Origin: Hemicordylus capensis
Taxonomy: Eukaryota > Chordata > Lepidosauria > Squamata > Cordylidae
DNA: 64,000 bases
NCBI RefSeq assembly: GCF_027244095.1
Contig: NC_069661.1
Location: 13,464,001-13,528,000 of the forward strand
Direction of reading: 5' to 3'
The notes beneath the pieces are model-generated. The model searched no databases, was not told where the DNA came from, and was given only the letters and a program-made list of their open reading frames with translations. The translations under genes were made by a program, and so were the position numbers. Each line of letters starts with the position of its first letter. Position 1 is the stretch's first letter. This document shows, piece by piece, positions 22,301 to 34,505 of the stretch.

Positions 22301-25300
22301 GAGAGATTCCTGCCTGCAACCTTGGAGAAGCTGCTGCTAGTCTGTGTAGATAATACTAGGTTAGATGGACCAATGCTCTGACTCTGTATAAGGCAGCTTC
22401 TCATGTTCCTAGAGTCTAATTTCGCTCCATCCTGAGGGTTCCTAGCATGTTGCAACACTTTAAAAGGCAATGATGCAAACTCTGTATGATAAAACTCCAA
22501 ATAAAAGGCCCATTAAATCCTGAGAGAGAAGAAATGGTGGGAAATCTCTCCCCTTGCCTCCAACAGGTGCTCAACCTAAATTCTGCCAGGGTATGTATGT
22601 ATGAAATCAGAAAGATGGTGTGTGCGCATCAGCAGAGGCCAACCTAAGGCATTTTGTCTTCCCATGTAGGCGCACCACCCACTGAGAGTGACCCACCTCA
22701 GGATCCCTTGCAGAAAATTCTAAGAGGCACCCCCCACCCCTGGCCAATTGTGTGCTATTTTATTAGAGTCTCAGAATGTACACAAGTGTGCATATACCTG
22801 TTAGCTGGCGCCCCTGTCCAAATCCCATGTATTGGGCAGGATGGGCTCCTACACCAAAGGTTTCTCAGATCTGTTGTCATTTTAATTATTTCTTGCGGCA
22901 AAGCTGAGAAAACTGAAGTTGCCACCCAATCAAAGTTTATACATTTTTTAGTCCTGTTGATTTTAATGGAAAAAGTAAGCATGCACTTATATCTCTCCAT
23001 TTTAATTCAGTGAGACTTAAAAGTGCCTAACTTTGGTTGCATCTTAAATTTTTTCTTTTATCAAATTCAGAAACAACGTTTGGATTTTTGTGAGTTGTGC
23101 ATTTTTCTCTGCCATGTCAATTTTCAGTATTAAGAGGAGAGAAAAGCTGGTATGGGAAAATGATAACATCATAAAAATCCAAACACTGGTTCTGGCTCAG
23201 ATGCTAGAAAAAGCTCAGGCACTCCATGATTTATTTATTTTTTAAAGCTCATTTTGAAAACTGTATCTGGTTTTTCCATTTCTAATATCTTCCTTTGCTT
23301 TGGCTTTTTTTCTTTTTTAGAAGTTACCAAGATTCTCCTCTTTGCTGCACAGGCTTCTCATCAGCTTGTTCCACCAGAGGTGAGGATTTTTCAAAATCTT
23401 GTTTATGTTTATAGAAGTTGGGGAATGAGAGAGAGAGAAGTAACTGCTGAGGCTCTAGACTTCTGACATGAAAAGCACTTCCATGTCAAAAATATTGGCT
23501 ATCCCATCTGCAGGCTACTGTCACACAAATTTGCACTGCATTCTTTGTATACTACAGCCCAGACAATAATCTAAACCATTGTCTAGATCAGGGATTCTCA
23601 ACGTTGGGTCTCCAAATGTTATTGGACTTCAACTCCCATAATCCCCAGCCCCAGTGGCCTTTGGTTGGGGATTATGGGAGTTGAAGTCCAATAACATCTG
23701 GGGACCCAACGTTGAGAATCCCTGGTCTAGATCAGCGGTTCTTAACTTTGGGTCCTCAGATGTTGTTTGGTTACAGCTCCCATCACCTCCAGCCACTACA
23801 GTTGATGGGAATTGTAGTCCAGCATAAACCTGGGCACCCAAGGTGATAATCTAGTCTAGATCAGGGAGTCTCAGTGTTGGGTCCCCAGATATTTCTGGAC
23901 TTCAGCTCCCATAATCCCCAGCTCCAGTGGCTTTTGGTTGGGGATTATGGGAGTTGAAGTCCAATAACATCTGGGGACCCAGTGTTGAGAATCCCTGGTC
24001 TAGATGATCTTCTGAATCGGGTCATAGTGTACATAAGCCTCAGGCAGTCTTAGATTAAAAGTGTGTATAAATGCCAGAATGTGGATGATCAGCAAGCCCT
24101 AGTAATGAAAGTCAAGGAGTACAGTGAAAAAATGGGACTACGACTAAATGTAAAGAAGACTAAACTAATGACAACAGGTACAGCAACCAGCCTCAGAATT
24201 GATAATGAAGACATTGAAGTGGTGGATAGCTTCTGCCTTTTAGGATCGACCATCAACAGTAAAGGATCCAGCAGTCGAGAAATATGCCGCAGACTAGCAC
24301 TTGGTAGGTTAGCAATGAAGGCCTTGGAAAGGATATTTAGATGCTGTTATGTATCTATACCTACAAAGATTAGAATCGTTCGAACAATGGTTTTTCCTGT
24401 GACACTCCATGGATGCGAAAGCTGGACTTTGGAGAAGCAAGATAGAAAAAGTATTGACACTTTTGAACTTTGGTGTTGGAGAAGACTTTTGAGGATACCA
24501 TGGGCAACCCGGAAAACAAACCAATGGGTTATAGAACAAATCAATCCAGAATGTTCACTCGAGGCACAAATGACCAGGCTCAAACTATCATACTTCAGAC
24601 ACATGCAAAGACCAAGCTCCCTTGAGAAGTCCATAATGCTGGGAAAAGTTGAAGGAAAGAGAAGAAGACGGCCAGTAGCAAGGTGGATAGACTCGATTAC
24701 GACAGCAATGAATGCACCACTGAGAGACTTTAAAGGTCAAGTGGAAGACGGATCATCCTGGAGATCATCTATCTCTGTGGTCGCTAAGAGTCAACACCCA
24801 CTTGATGGCACTTAATCAATAAATGCCCTCTGGTGGTTTTCTGGTATTCCAGGAGAACCCTGCTTAACTGGGCAAAGAGTTCTCCTTTAAATTGGTGATC
24901 CTCTTAAATTTTTCAGGGGAATCTAAGGTGTCTTTCTAGGAAATATTTTCAGTTGATATGGGGTGATGGTGAGGCCAACAGGCCTGGCCCCAGCTCAAAA
25001 CCCCATGCGAGGTGAATGTATTTCCCCTAGAATGGAGGTCTCCAATTCTGGGTCTCCAGAAGTTGGACTACAACTCCCATCATCCCTTCGGCCTATGTGG
25101 CTGGGGATGATGGGAAGAGTAGTCCAATAATCCAGGGACCTGTGGTTGGAAAACCCTGCCCTAGAAAATGCCTCAAAATCCTCTGCAAGAGTCTCATGGC
25201 AGATGTTCAGGGTCTCCTTAGAAGTCATGCCAATGGTGAAAAGGATTCCCTGAAGATAGATAGTTGGGAAACCCCCACAGTAAACACACATGTGGCCATC

Positions 25301-27507
25301 AAGTCTGCTTGTCTACTTGCAGTGTTATCTCCTGTTCCTACATGGAAATGTCCTTTGTGAAAGATTGTCAGTTTGTAAAGTGCAGTGGCCCAAAGCTAAA
25401 GGGAGGGCTTTGCAGGAACAGAAAGTTGGGCACAATTAAGTTCTGTGTGATTCAAAAGCTTGCATGTTTTGCTGGCACAAGTTGATCCAATAGATCATAG
25501 TTTGCTTCCTCTCCGTCAGATTATCCAGTCAGTGTTGATGACCATAGCCAACAACTTTGTCACAGACAAAAACTCTGGAGAAGTGATGACTGTCGGGTAA
25601 GTACCTCAACGTGGTAGACTGTATGAGCTCAGATACTTCTTGCAAAATTGGGTGGGGATAGGAGGGGTGGGAAGCAGATGATCACGCCCACCCTCTGGAA
25701 ACAGTTGCCTTTAAAGGCCAATCTGGCCTACAATTTAGAAGAAGGTAGAGGGCTTTTGTCTTCAGTGGGTGGGATTGCTTTTATTTCCTCTTTGGGTGGT
25801 GTACATTTTTGCATTCTGTTAATAGTGGTTAGAGTGCTGGACTAGGACCGGGGAGACCCGAGTTCAAATCCCCATTCAGCCATGAAACTAGCTGGGTGAC
25901 TCTGGGCCAGTTACTTCTCTCTCAGCCTAACCTACTTCACAGGGTTGTTGTGAAAGAGAAACTCAAGTATGTCATACACCACTCTGGGCTCCTTGGAGGA
26001 AGAGTGGGATATAAATGTAGTAATAATAATAACAACAACAATAGCAAGAGATAACAACAACAACAACAAGAGATAATAATATTAGTGGTATTAATATACT
26101 CTCTCTTTTTTAACAAACAAAATTATCAAAGCAGTTGACAGCTTCTCTGTCCCAAAAGGGAGGGCTCACAGTCTAAAAAGAAACATAAGGTGGACACCAG
26201 CAACAGCCGCTAGAGGGATGCTGTGCTGGGACAGATAGGGACTGTTGCTCTTCCTCTGCTAAATAGAAGAACCACCATGTTAAAAGGCGCCTCGTCGCCC
26301 AGTTAGCAGGGAAGTAGCTCTGAGTAATGTTATACACTGCAGCATATGTTATATATATGATATATATACCGTGTTTCCCCGAAAATAAGACAGTGTCTTA
26401 TATTAATTTTAGCCCAAAAAAATGCACTAGGGCAATAAGCGGTACATCAGAAATTACTGCTAGGTCTTACTTTCGGGGTAGGTCTTACTTTCGGGGAAAC
26501 AGGGTATATATTATATATAATATACTAGTGGGCCCGGGCACAGAGCATCTGTGCCTCTAGTGCGGCCGGGCCCACCGCCGCCTGCGCTGCGGCCGGGCCC
26601 GCTGCCTTACCTCCACAGCCGGGCCGGAGGGTGCCGCCGCCGCCGGGCCCGGCCGGAGGGTGCCGCCGCCGCCGGGCCCGGCCGGAGGGTGCCGCCGCCG
26701 CCGCCGCCGGGCCCGGCCGGAGGGTGCCGCCGCCGCCGCCGCCGCCGCCGGGCCCGGCCGGAGGGTGCCGCCGCCGCCGCCGCCGGGCCCGGCCGGAGGG
26801 TGCCGCCGCCGGGCCCGGCCGGAGGGTGCCGCCGCCGCCGCCGCCGGGCCCGGCCGGAGGGTGCCGCCGCCGCCGCCGCCGGGCCCGGCCGGAGGGTGCC
26901 GCCGCCGCCGGGCCCGGCCGGAGGGTGCCGCCGCCGGGCCCGGCCGGAGGGTGCCGCCGCCGCCGCTGCCGGGCCCGGCCGGAGGGTGCTGCCGCCGCCG
27001 GGCCCGGCCGGAGGGTGCCGCCGCCGCCGCCGGGCCCGGCCGGAGGGTGCCGCCGCCGCCGCCGGGCCCAGCCCACCTGGCTCCCCGGCCATGGCCGCCG
27101 CCGCCGTTCTCCTGGGTGCGCCAGGACCAATCAGGCACCCCCGCAGCCCAGCCAATCAGCTGGGCTGCCGGGACGCATTTCTCCTGGGCACACCCAGGAG
27201 AAATATATATATATATATATATATAGATGTTATAATATTATATGTTATAATATAACATATATAATATAATATAATATAATATAATATAATATAATATAAT
27301 ATGTTATATATAATATATATATATGAGTTATATATATATGATATATATATGAGTAATGTTATACGCTGCAGTGTATAAAGAGAGAGAGAGAGAGAGAGTG
27401 ATCGATCTTTCAGCTACAGTCCGAACCTCCATACACAAGTTATAGGATTCAGCTTTTAGGATTCAGCTTTTTGGGGGGTGCTTTTGAGTTGCCTTGATGA
27501 AGAAAAT

Positions 27508-27541
<34 letters not shown>

Positions 27542-30500
27542 CATACATAAGGAACAAGAGCATTTGCTTTTACCAGATTCTGCTGCTCCAGTGTGTTTAA
27601 ATTTCTAACTTTTCAGGATTAATGCTATTAAAGAGATATCAGCTCGATGCCCTCTGGCCATGACAGAAGACTTGCTTCAAGACCTAGCACAGTACAGATC
27701 TCATAAAAATAAAAGTAAGTGTGCTGCTTTGCACGTGTGTAAAGTTGACTTGTGGGATCTTTAGGCTCTCCCTCATTTGTTTGTGTTACCACTTGAGCAC
27801 CAGAAACCTGCTTAGTTTACATGCTGTACACAAAGTGCTAGCTGCCTTATTAGCAGAGCTGGTTTTATTTCATTCCAAATGCAACCTGTAACTTGGCAGT
27901 GAATCTGAATTTCTGAGAGAGTGGGTGCTTTTTCTGTTTTCCTAAAAGGAAAGCAGCCATCAGGAGAAAAGCTTTCATTCAGCAGCATGTTTTGGAATAA
28001 ATCTGAATCCTGCTTTTCAGAGCATTCTTACTTCTGTGATTTTTCCCCCCCTGTACAGATGTAATGATGTCAGCAAAAACGTTGATACAGTTGTTCCGGT
28101 CGCTGAATCCGCAGATGTTGCAGAAAAAATTCCGGGTACACCATGCTTTGAATTCTTTTTGTGCTGGTGGGTGGGGGAAGGAGAGGGAAATAGCTCCCTT
28201 GACCAGCATGCTTTGTAAAAATATATAACACCTCCCCTCGCCCCCCGTAAATATAATATATAACCCGGCTTTATTTGCAACTGGGGGAGGCACATAAATA
28301 AGATGTGTGGCTTCATTGTCACAGCAAGTTTGGGCCTGTGCTTATCAATTTAATATTAGACAGTCTTCTCTGGTGTGAAGCCAGGGAAGCAAAATAAAGA
28401 TTTTGGCCAATAGTGGCTGACGTTGAGACTAACAATGGACTTGCGCAAAGGAAATTTGCTGAAGGCCGGGAAATTAGGGACTGGCAAAAGGAAGTACTTT
28501 TTTACACAGCACATGATTAACCTATGGAATTCTCTGCCGGGGATGTGGTGATGGTCACCAGCTTGGATGGCCTAAAAAGGAGTAAAACCATGGAGGACAG
28601 GTCTACCAATGGCTACTCGTCTTGATGGCTATAGGCCACCTCCAGGCACAGAGGCAGGATGCTTCTGAAAACCAGTTGCAGGGGAGCAACAGCAGGGCAT
28701 GGACTCACTTCTTGTCTGTGGGCTTCTCCGAGGCATCTGATGGTCCACTGTGTGAAACAGAATGCTGGACTAAATAGGCCTTGGGCCTGATCCAGCAGGG
28801 CTGATCTTATGTTTTTAAACGTGCTGCATAAGCGCAACGTACCACTAAGTTCCACTAAGTACTCTGCATTCCAGAGTAGTATTGCACTAGTGCCCGGAGG
28901 CCCTCAAGTTGGAAACCACTGCACTAGTGCAAATGTTCTTGTGCTGGCACAACAAAGTGTGCAGCCTGTGGTGTGCCTCCTGCTACGAAACCTTTTCCGC
29001 CATCAGTTTATGATGCAGGGTTAGTTGCACTTTTAACGCAAAAGTGCAACTTTGAGATTTTACACATTTATCCAATTTTCTTGCGCATGCACAACTTTAT
29101 CGCACCAACCTTTAGTCTGGATGTACAGCCACTGACTGTACATCCACCCAGAGAGAGAAGACCTCTACAGGTGTAAAGTGTTCTTTTATAAACACTTCTC
29201 TGTAGTAATGATGTGAAATTATAGGTAGACGCAATCTTTCTTTCTAAAAATAAATATTGGATTTCTTGCAGGGTAAACCTACGGAAGCCACTTCAGAAAC
29301 CAAAGTTCATGAATATGGGGAATTAGATGCTAAGGACTATATTCCAGGAGCAGAAGTCTTGGAAATTGAGAGTAAGGAAGAAGATGGGAAACTTGAGGAA
29401 GGTTTGTTTGCCTTTGCATTCCTTAAAGAGTTGCTGTCAGTGAAGTTAAGAGTTGGGACACTAACATGTGAAAGAAAGAGACGGCATTCAGACACCACGT
29501 AAAACATTTAGGGTTACTGTCACAATCCTTTGGCTTGCATGCTATGCTACCTCTCTCCTTTTTGCACAAGGGGAGGAAATGTATAGCTTCCATTTCTGGT
29601 TTAAAACACACCAGGAGTTGTCATTGTGATGGAACCCAGAAAATCCTATCTGGTTCTAATTGGAGTTTGTGAACAAGCCAAAATTTCAAACCAGTTTTAA
29701 ACCAAAAGCATAAGATTCAGACTTCCTCCCCTCGTGCAGGAACTTGGGGGAAGCATGAACCCGAGGCTCGTGATTGTAACACTGAATCGTGCTTTAATCA
29801 TGGCATCTGAACCTGGCCAGGCAGAGACTGTCTGTTCCATTTAAGGATAGCGTTTCTGAACTTTAGCAACTGTATTGCAAACAGTAGATACTCCATTATT
29901 TAGGTACCAGAGACTTGTTTGGAATGGGGAGATGGAAGATAAGGCTTGGGATCAGATTTCCCTTTCAAGTATGTGGATGCATGTTAAGTTCCTGACAATC
30001 TTGCCTTTTGGCTGAAAATGTTACTAGCAATTAGGCAGCTGGTGCTACAAGCCTTCTGTGCTGTGAATGTGCTCTGCTGAGCTTGAAAGCGATGGGCTCT
30101 TTGCTTAGAGTTTCTGGAATCTCCACTCTAAACAATCCCAGGTAGCAAGAAATATCCCTGTCTGAGGACCTGGACAGTCACTGCCAGTCAAAGCAGACAA
30201 TACTGGGTAGAGGGACTAGTGATCTGACTTGGTATAAGCTTCATCAGAAGGACAAGGAGGGAAAGAGTTCAGGGAGGGACAATGGAGAATGATAAATGAG
30301 TTTGGAGTGTATATGAGCGTAGGTAACAATCACAGAATTTTCAGGTTGGAAGAGACCCTTGAGGTCTTCTAATCTAACCCCCTCCTCAGTGCAGGAAACT
30401 GCTGTGGCATCCTTGACAGGTAGGAACATAGGAAGCGGCCTGAACAGCTCAAGTTCTCCCTAAGACTTTTACCCGCTTTTCTGCTCTGCCTCTTTTTTCC

Positions 30501-33500
30501 TCCTTGCAGATGGCTGGGAGACGGCCAGTTCTAGCGACGAGGAAGACGAAGAAGATGGAGACTGGATTGATGTGCATCATTCCTCTGATGAGGAGCAACA
30601 AGAGCTAGTAGGTTGTTCTTTGTGTTCTCATCTTTAGTCAACACTTTCAGAATTTAAGTTGTCTTCTGTGTGGTATTCCCACACATCTGTAATTGCATTG
30701 CACAAAGAATCCAGTGCAAAGCCATGGGAAGCATTGCTGATTAAACTGCATTAAGAGGATTATGGGCCAGTGTGATTCCAATGCTAACATGTTGCACCCA
30801 GGAGCCATATCTTGTTTCAACTCTAACACACACAAAAATCATATCTTTCTCTGAAATCAAGAGAGAGGGCCTGAGAGAGTTTTTCAAGCTTTGATTATTT
30901 ATTGATCATTCTCAGTGAAGATCTGTTTGAACTTGTGCATTTAGTGTGATGCAGACCTTTTGTGATAGCAATGTAAACAATGTCTTCTTTTCCAAGAAGA
31001 GCTTTTGTATCGAACCTCTTTATGACAGGTGGATTCCATTATCTGCAGGGTTCCATTCCCACAGATTTTCGTGGGTAACGAAACCCACAGATAACGGGGC
31101 ATTAAGGCAATGGGAATGGAAGGGGTTAGGTTCCTGGAGGCTGGGAAAATCAGAGCTGCTTTGTGCCCATTGGTTTGGGAAAGGGAAGGGCAGGAGCGTG
31201 TGACTGAGGGGCAAAGAAAGAAATGATTATGTGAAACAGGTATTCTTTGTAAAAATCCTCCCCCTTTTCCTAAAATTTATTTCTTGTGTGTTATTTGCAT
31301 CATGCTGTTAAAGTCGGGGGGAAGTGCATTATAACTGGAGAATTATTGGTATAATATACAGTGGTCTTGTATGGGTATAATATGCAATGGGTATAATATA
31401 CAATGGAGAGCTGGTCTTGTGGTAGCAAGCGTGACTTGTCCCCTTTGCTAATCAGGCCCCGCCCTGGTTGCCTATGAATGGGAGACTACATGTGTGAGCG
31501 CTGTAAGATATTCCCCGTTGGGGATGGAGCCACATGCATAAGGTTCCAAGTTCCCTCCCTGGCAGCATCTCCAAGATAGGGCTGAGAGAAATCCCTGCCT
31601 GCAACCTTGGAGAAGCCGCTGCCAGTCTGTGTAGACAATACTGAGCTAGATGGACCTATGGTCTGACTCAGTATATGGCTGTTTCCTATGTTCCTATGAC
31701 CTTGAGAAGTAGTGTAATGTAACAGCTAAGAGACTGAGATGTGAACCAGGAAGCTCAGTTGAAATCTTGACCCTGCCGTAAGCTCACCACAATATGTTCT
31801 TAGGCAATCCATTTCCTCTCTACCTCAGTCTCGCATTTGCAATATGGGGATAATTAACACTGGCATGCCTTGCAGGGCTGTTGTAAAGATTGAGATGATC
31901 TATGTGATGTGCTTTTAACAAGATAGCTATCTAAATGCTAAGCATGCCCACTGCTTCATCCTGCCTGCTCAAATCCCGTTTGCCTCTGTGCTTTCAAGGC
32001 AGAAAAAGTCCAGAGCATGCCAGTGGAAGAACGGAAGGCCAAAGCAGCGGCCGTCAGCACCAGCAGGCTTCTCACCCAGGAAGACTTCCAGAAAATACGC
32101 CTTGCCCAGCTAAGCAAGGAGCTCAAGTCGGCGCCTGGCAAGTCTGCAAAGAGGAAAAATGTGGAAATTGAGAGTGATGAAGAACAGAGGTAAGATGTGG
32201 CAATCTGGCACCGGGTTCCTGTGCTGCTGTGCTGTCCGGGGTGTGCAGGCAGCAGAACGGTGCCAGGCCATGAAGTGATTGTGTATGAATGACTCTATCT
32301 GCATTCATAAGTACAAGACCCCCAAATTGCAGGATGCAGGTAGGAAGTGTGCTGCTGTGCCTGCATTCAACGTAACCTGTGAATAACTGTACCTGTGTAC
32401 AGATCTGTATCTGTGTACACTTTCCTTTCTCAGCTGCTGGGGGTCAAGGATATCACTGTTTGGGTTATCCTCCCCACGTGCTCCTACTTAGATTTAGATT
32501 ATTTATATAATATGTATGTTTATAAATATATTTATATTTATAATACTGCTCTTCAACCAAAGTTCACAAAGCGGTTTACAAAGAAAAATACATAAATAAA
32601 ATGGTCTCCTGTCTCCAATGGGCTCATAACCTAAAAGAAACACAAGGCAGATACCAGCAACAGCCACTGGAGGGATGCTGTGCTGGGGCTGGATAGGGCC
32701 AGTTGCTCTCCCCCCGCTAAATATAAGAGAATCACCACTTTAGAAGGTGTCTCTTTGCTCAGTTAGCAGGGCTATATTAATTAGCTAAAGGAAACAAGCC
32801 TCCTGGATCCTGGGGAGGATAGCCCCACCCCAGTCCTTTCAGTCCTGCGTAGCTCCAAGCAGCTTCTAAACTTTCTCCTCAGAGTGAGTAATTCTTTGCC
32901 TACAATCCTTTAACCTGTTCCTTCTAAGTTTCTTCACCATTTAGCCTTCCTCTTTACCTTACAAATGTCTGAATAGGGCTATAGTAACACAAAAACATGT
33001 ACATGTCGACAGACACTGACTAGAACATAAGTACAACAATCTCTGAACAGGGCTTGTGTATAAATGCAGAATGCTTATGGGAACATAAGAAGCTGCCTTA
33101 TGCCGAGTCAGACCATTGGTCCGTCTAGCTCAGTATTGTTTACACAGACTGGCAGCAGCTTCTCCAGGGTTACCGGCAGGAGTCTGTCCCAGTCCTATCA
33201 ATCTATGCTGATGGACTTTTTTCATTTCTAATTTCCCCCAATAGCCAGATTTTGGCAATGGGGTTATTGAGTTATTGAGACCAGCTGTTTGCCCACTGCC
33301 CAGAAAGTGAAACAAACACACACACACACCAGAAATCATGTTAACATTTTATTTACCGGGCTTTTGCCCTGTAGTCTACCTATCTGTTTTTTTCTTTCTT
33401 TTTTGTTAGTTACTTTAGTTTTTAATTCAGCATGTAATTTTAATGTTGTCCTGCTTTGCATGTTTTTGTGCACCGCCCAGAGTCTTCAGAGTGGGCGGTA

Positions 33501-34465
33501 TATTAAGTGTTTCTAATAAAAATAAAATAAAATTTAGATTACATTAATGATAGGTTAGAAAAGCTGATCTTAAGAGGTCTAAACATATTAAAGAATTCAG
33601 TAGAACTCACCACTCCTGCTGAATCAGTCTAAATTCGCCTAACTCCATAGCTAAGCTAACTTGTCTGTTCCTTGCACACACACAAAACAAGCACAGCTGA
33701 ATAGCAATAACAGACTTGAACCAAAGGTCTCATATATGGATTCTTGATTCAAAGCATTGAAGCCCTTTATGTGATTATGATTGACACGATGTGATTATAT
33801 ATGGTATATAGGTATATATATTGGATGATGCAAGCCCCGTTCTCCTTCAGTGCTTGCTACCACAAGACCAGCTTGATCGGCCCTTTCTTGATCAGCTTCC
33901 AAAGGAGAGCCCATATTGTTGGACATGCTGCACTCTCTTTATTAGGAAGAAGAAGCACCTTTAATGTTAGTTTGATGCAGTGTTACTGACTTTGACTTTT
34001 TCAGGGGGGAGCTGCTATCACTCAGGGACATCGAGCATCTTCATAAGAAGCCCAAGTCAGACAAAGAGACAAGACTAGCCACAGCAATGGTGAGGGCCCC
34101 TTGCCCACTTTATTATTTCACTGTAGCCAAACTGTTTGGTGGGCGGGTACAAATTAATATGTGAAGTTCACCAGTTACATCTTTGCTGTTCCTGGACTTC
34201 AGTCTTTGACCCTTTTAAGTGTTTTTGTCTGTCCAGCCCCCTTCTTGTCCTCTTGATCCTGTGTTGAGTTTTCCCCAGCAGTCCCCTGATTCTTGGCCAT
34301 CAACTCTTTTCCTATCTTTCTCTCTTCCTTTAACCTTCTCCTTACACACATACTTCTTTTATGTCCCAGCTTCTAAACCCACTGCCAGCTCTGACCTCTT
34401 CCCTTCAAGCATTTTGTCTTCAAGAGTAGCATTTCCCGGTCTTTTTCATCCTGAGGCACACTTGT

Positions 34466-34505
<40 letters not shown>

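Noticed and set aside
23581-24005. CRISPR-like array because of evenly spaced identical 8-bp repeats
   Set aside because: Eukaryotic context; the repeats are target-site duplications between MITEs.
24063-24815. 250-residue frame as a host gene
   Set aside because: It is the reverse-transcriptase end of a Bov-B LINE.
26525-27269. Several overlapping long open frames on both strands reading Pro/Arg/Gly/Ala
   Set aside because: They come from a GC-only minisatellite, which has no A/T-rich stop codons; low-complexity composition in all frames, no conservation expected, and the segment lies in an SDAD1 intron.
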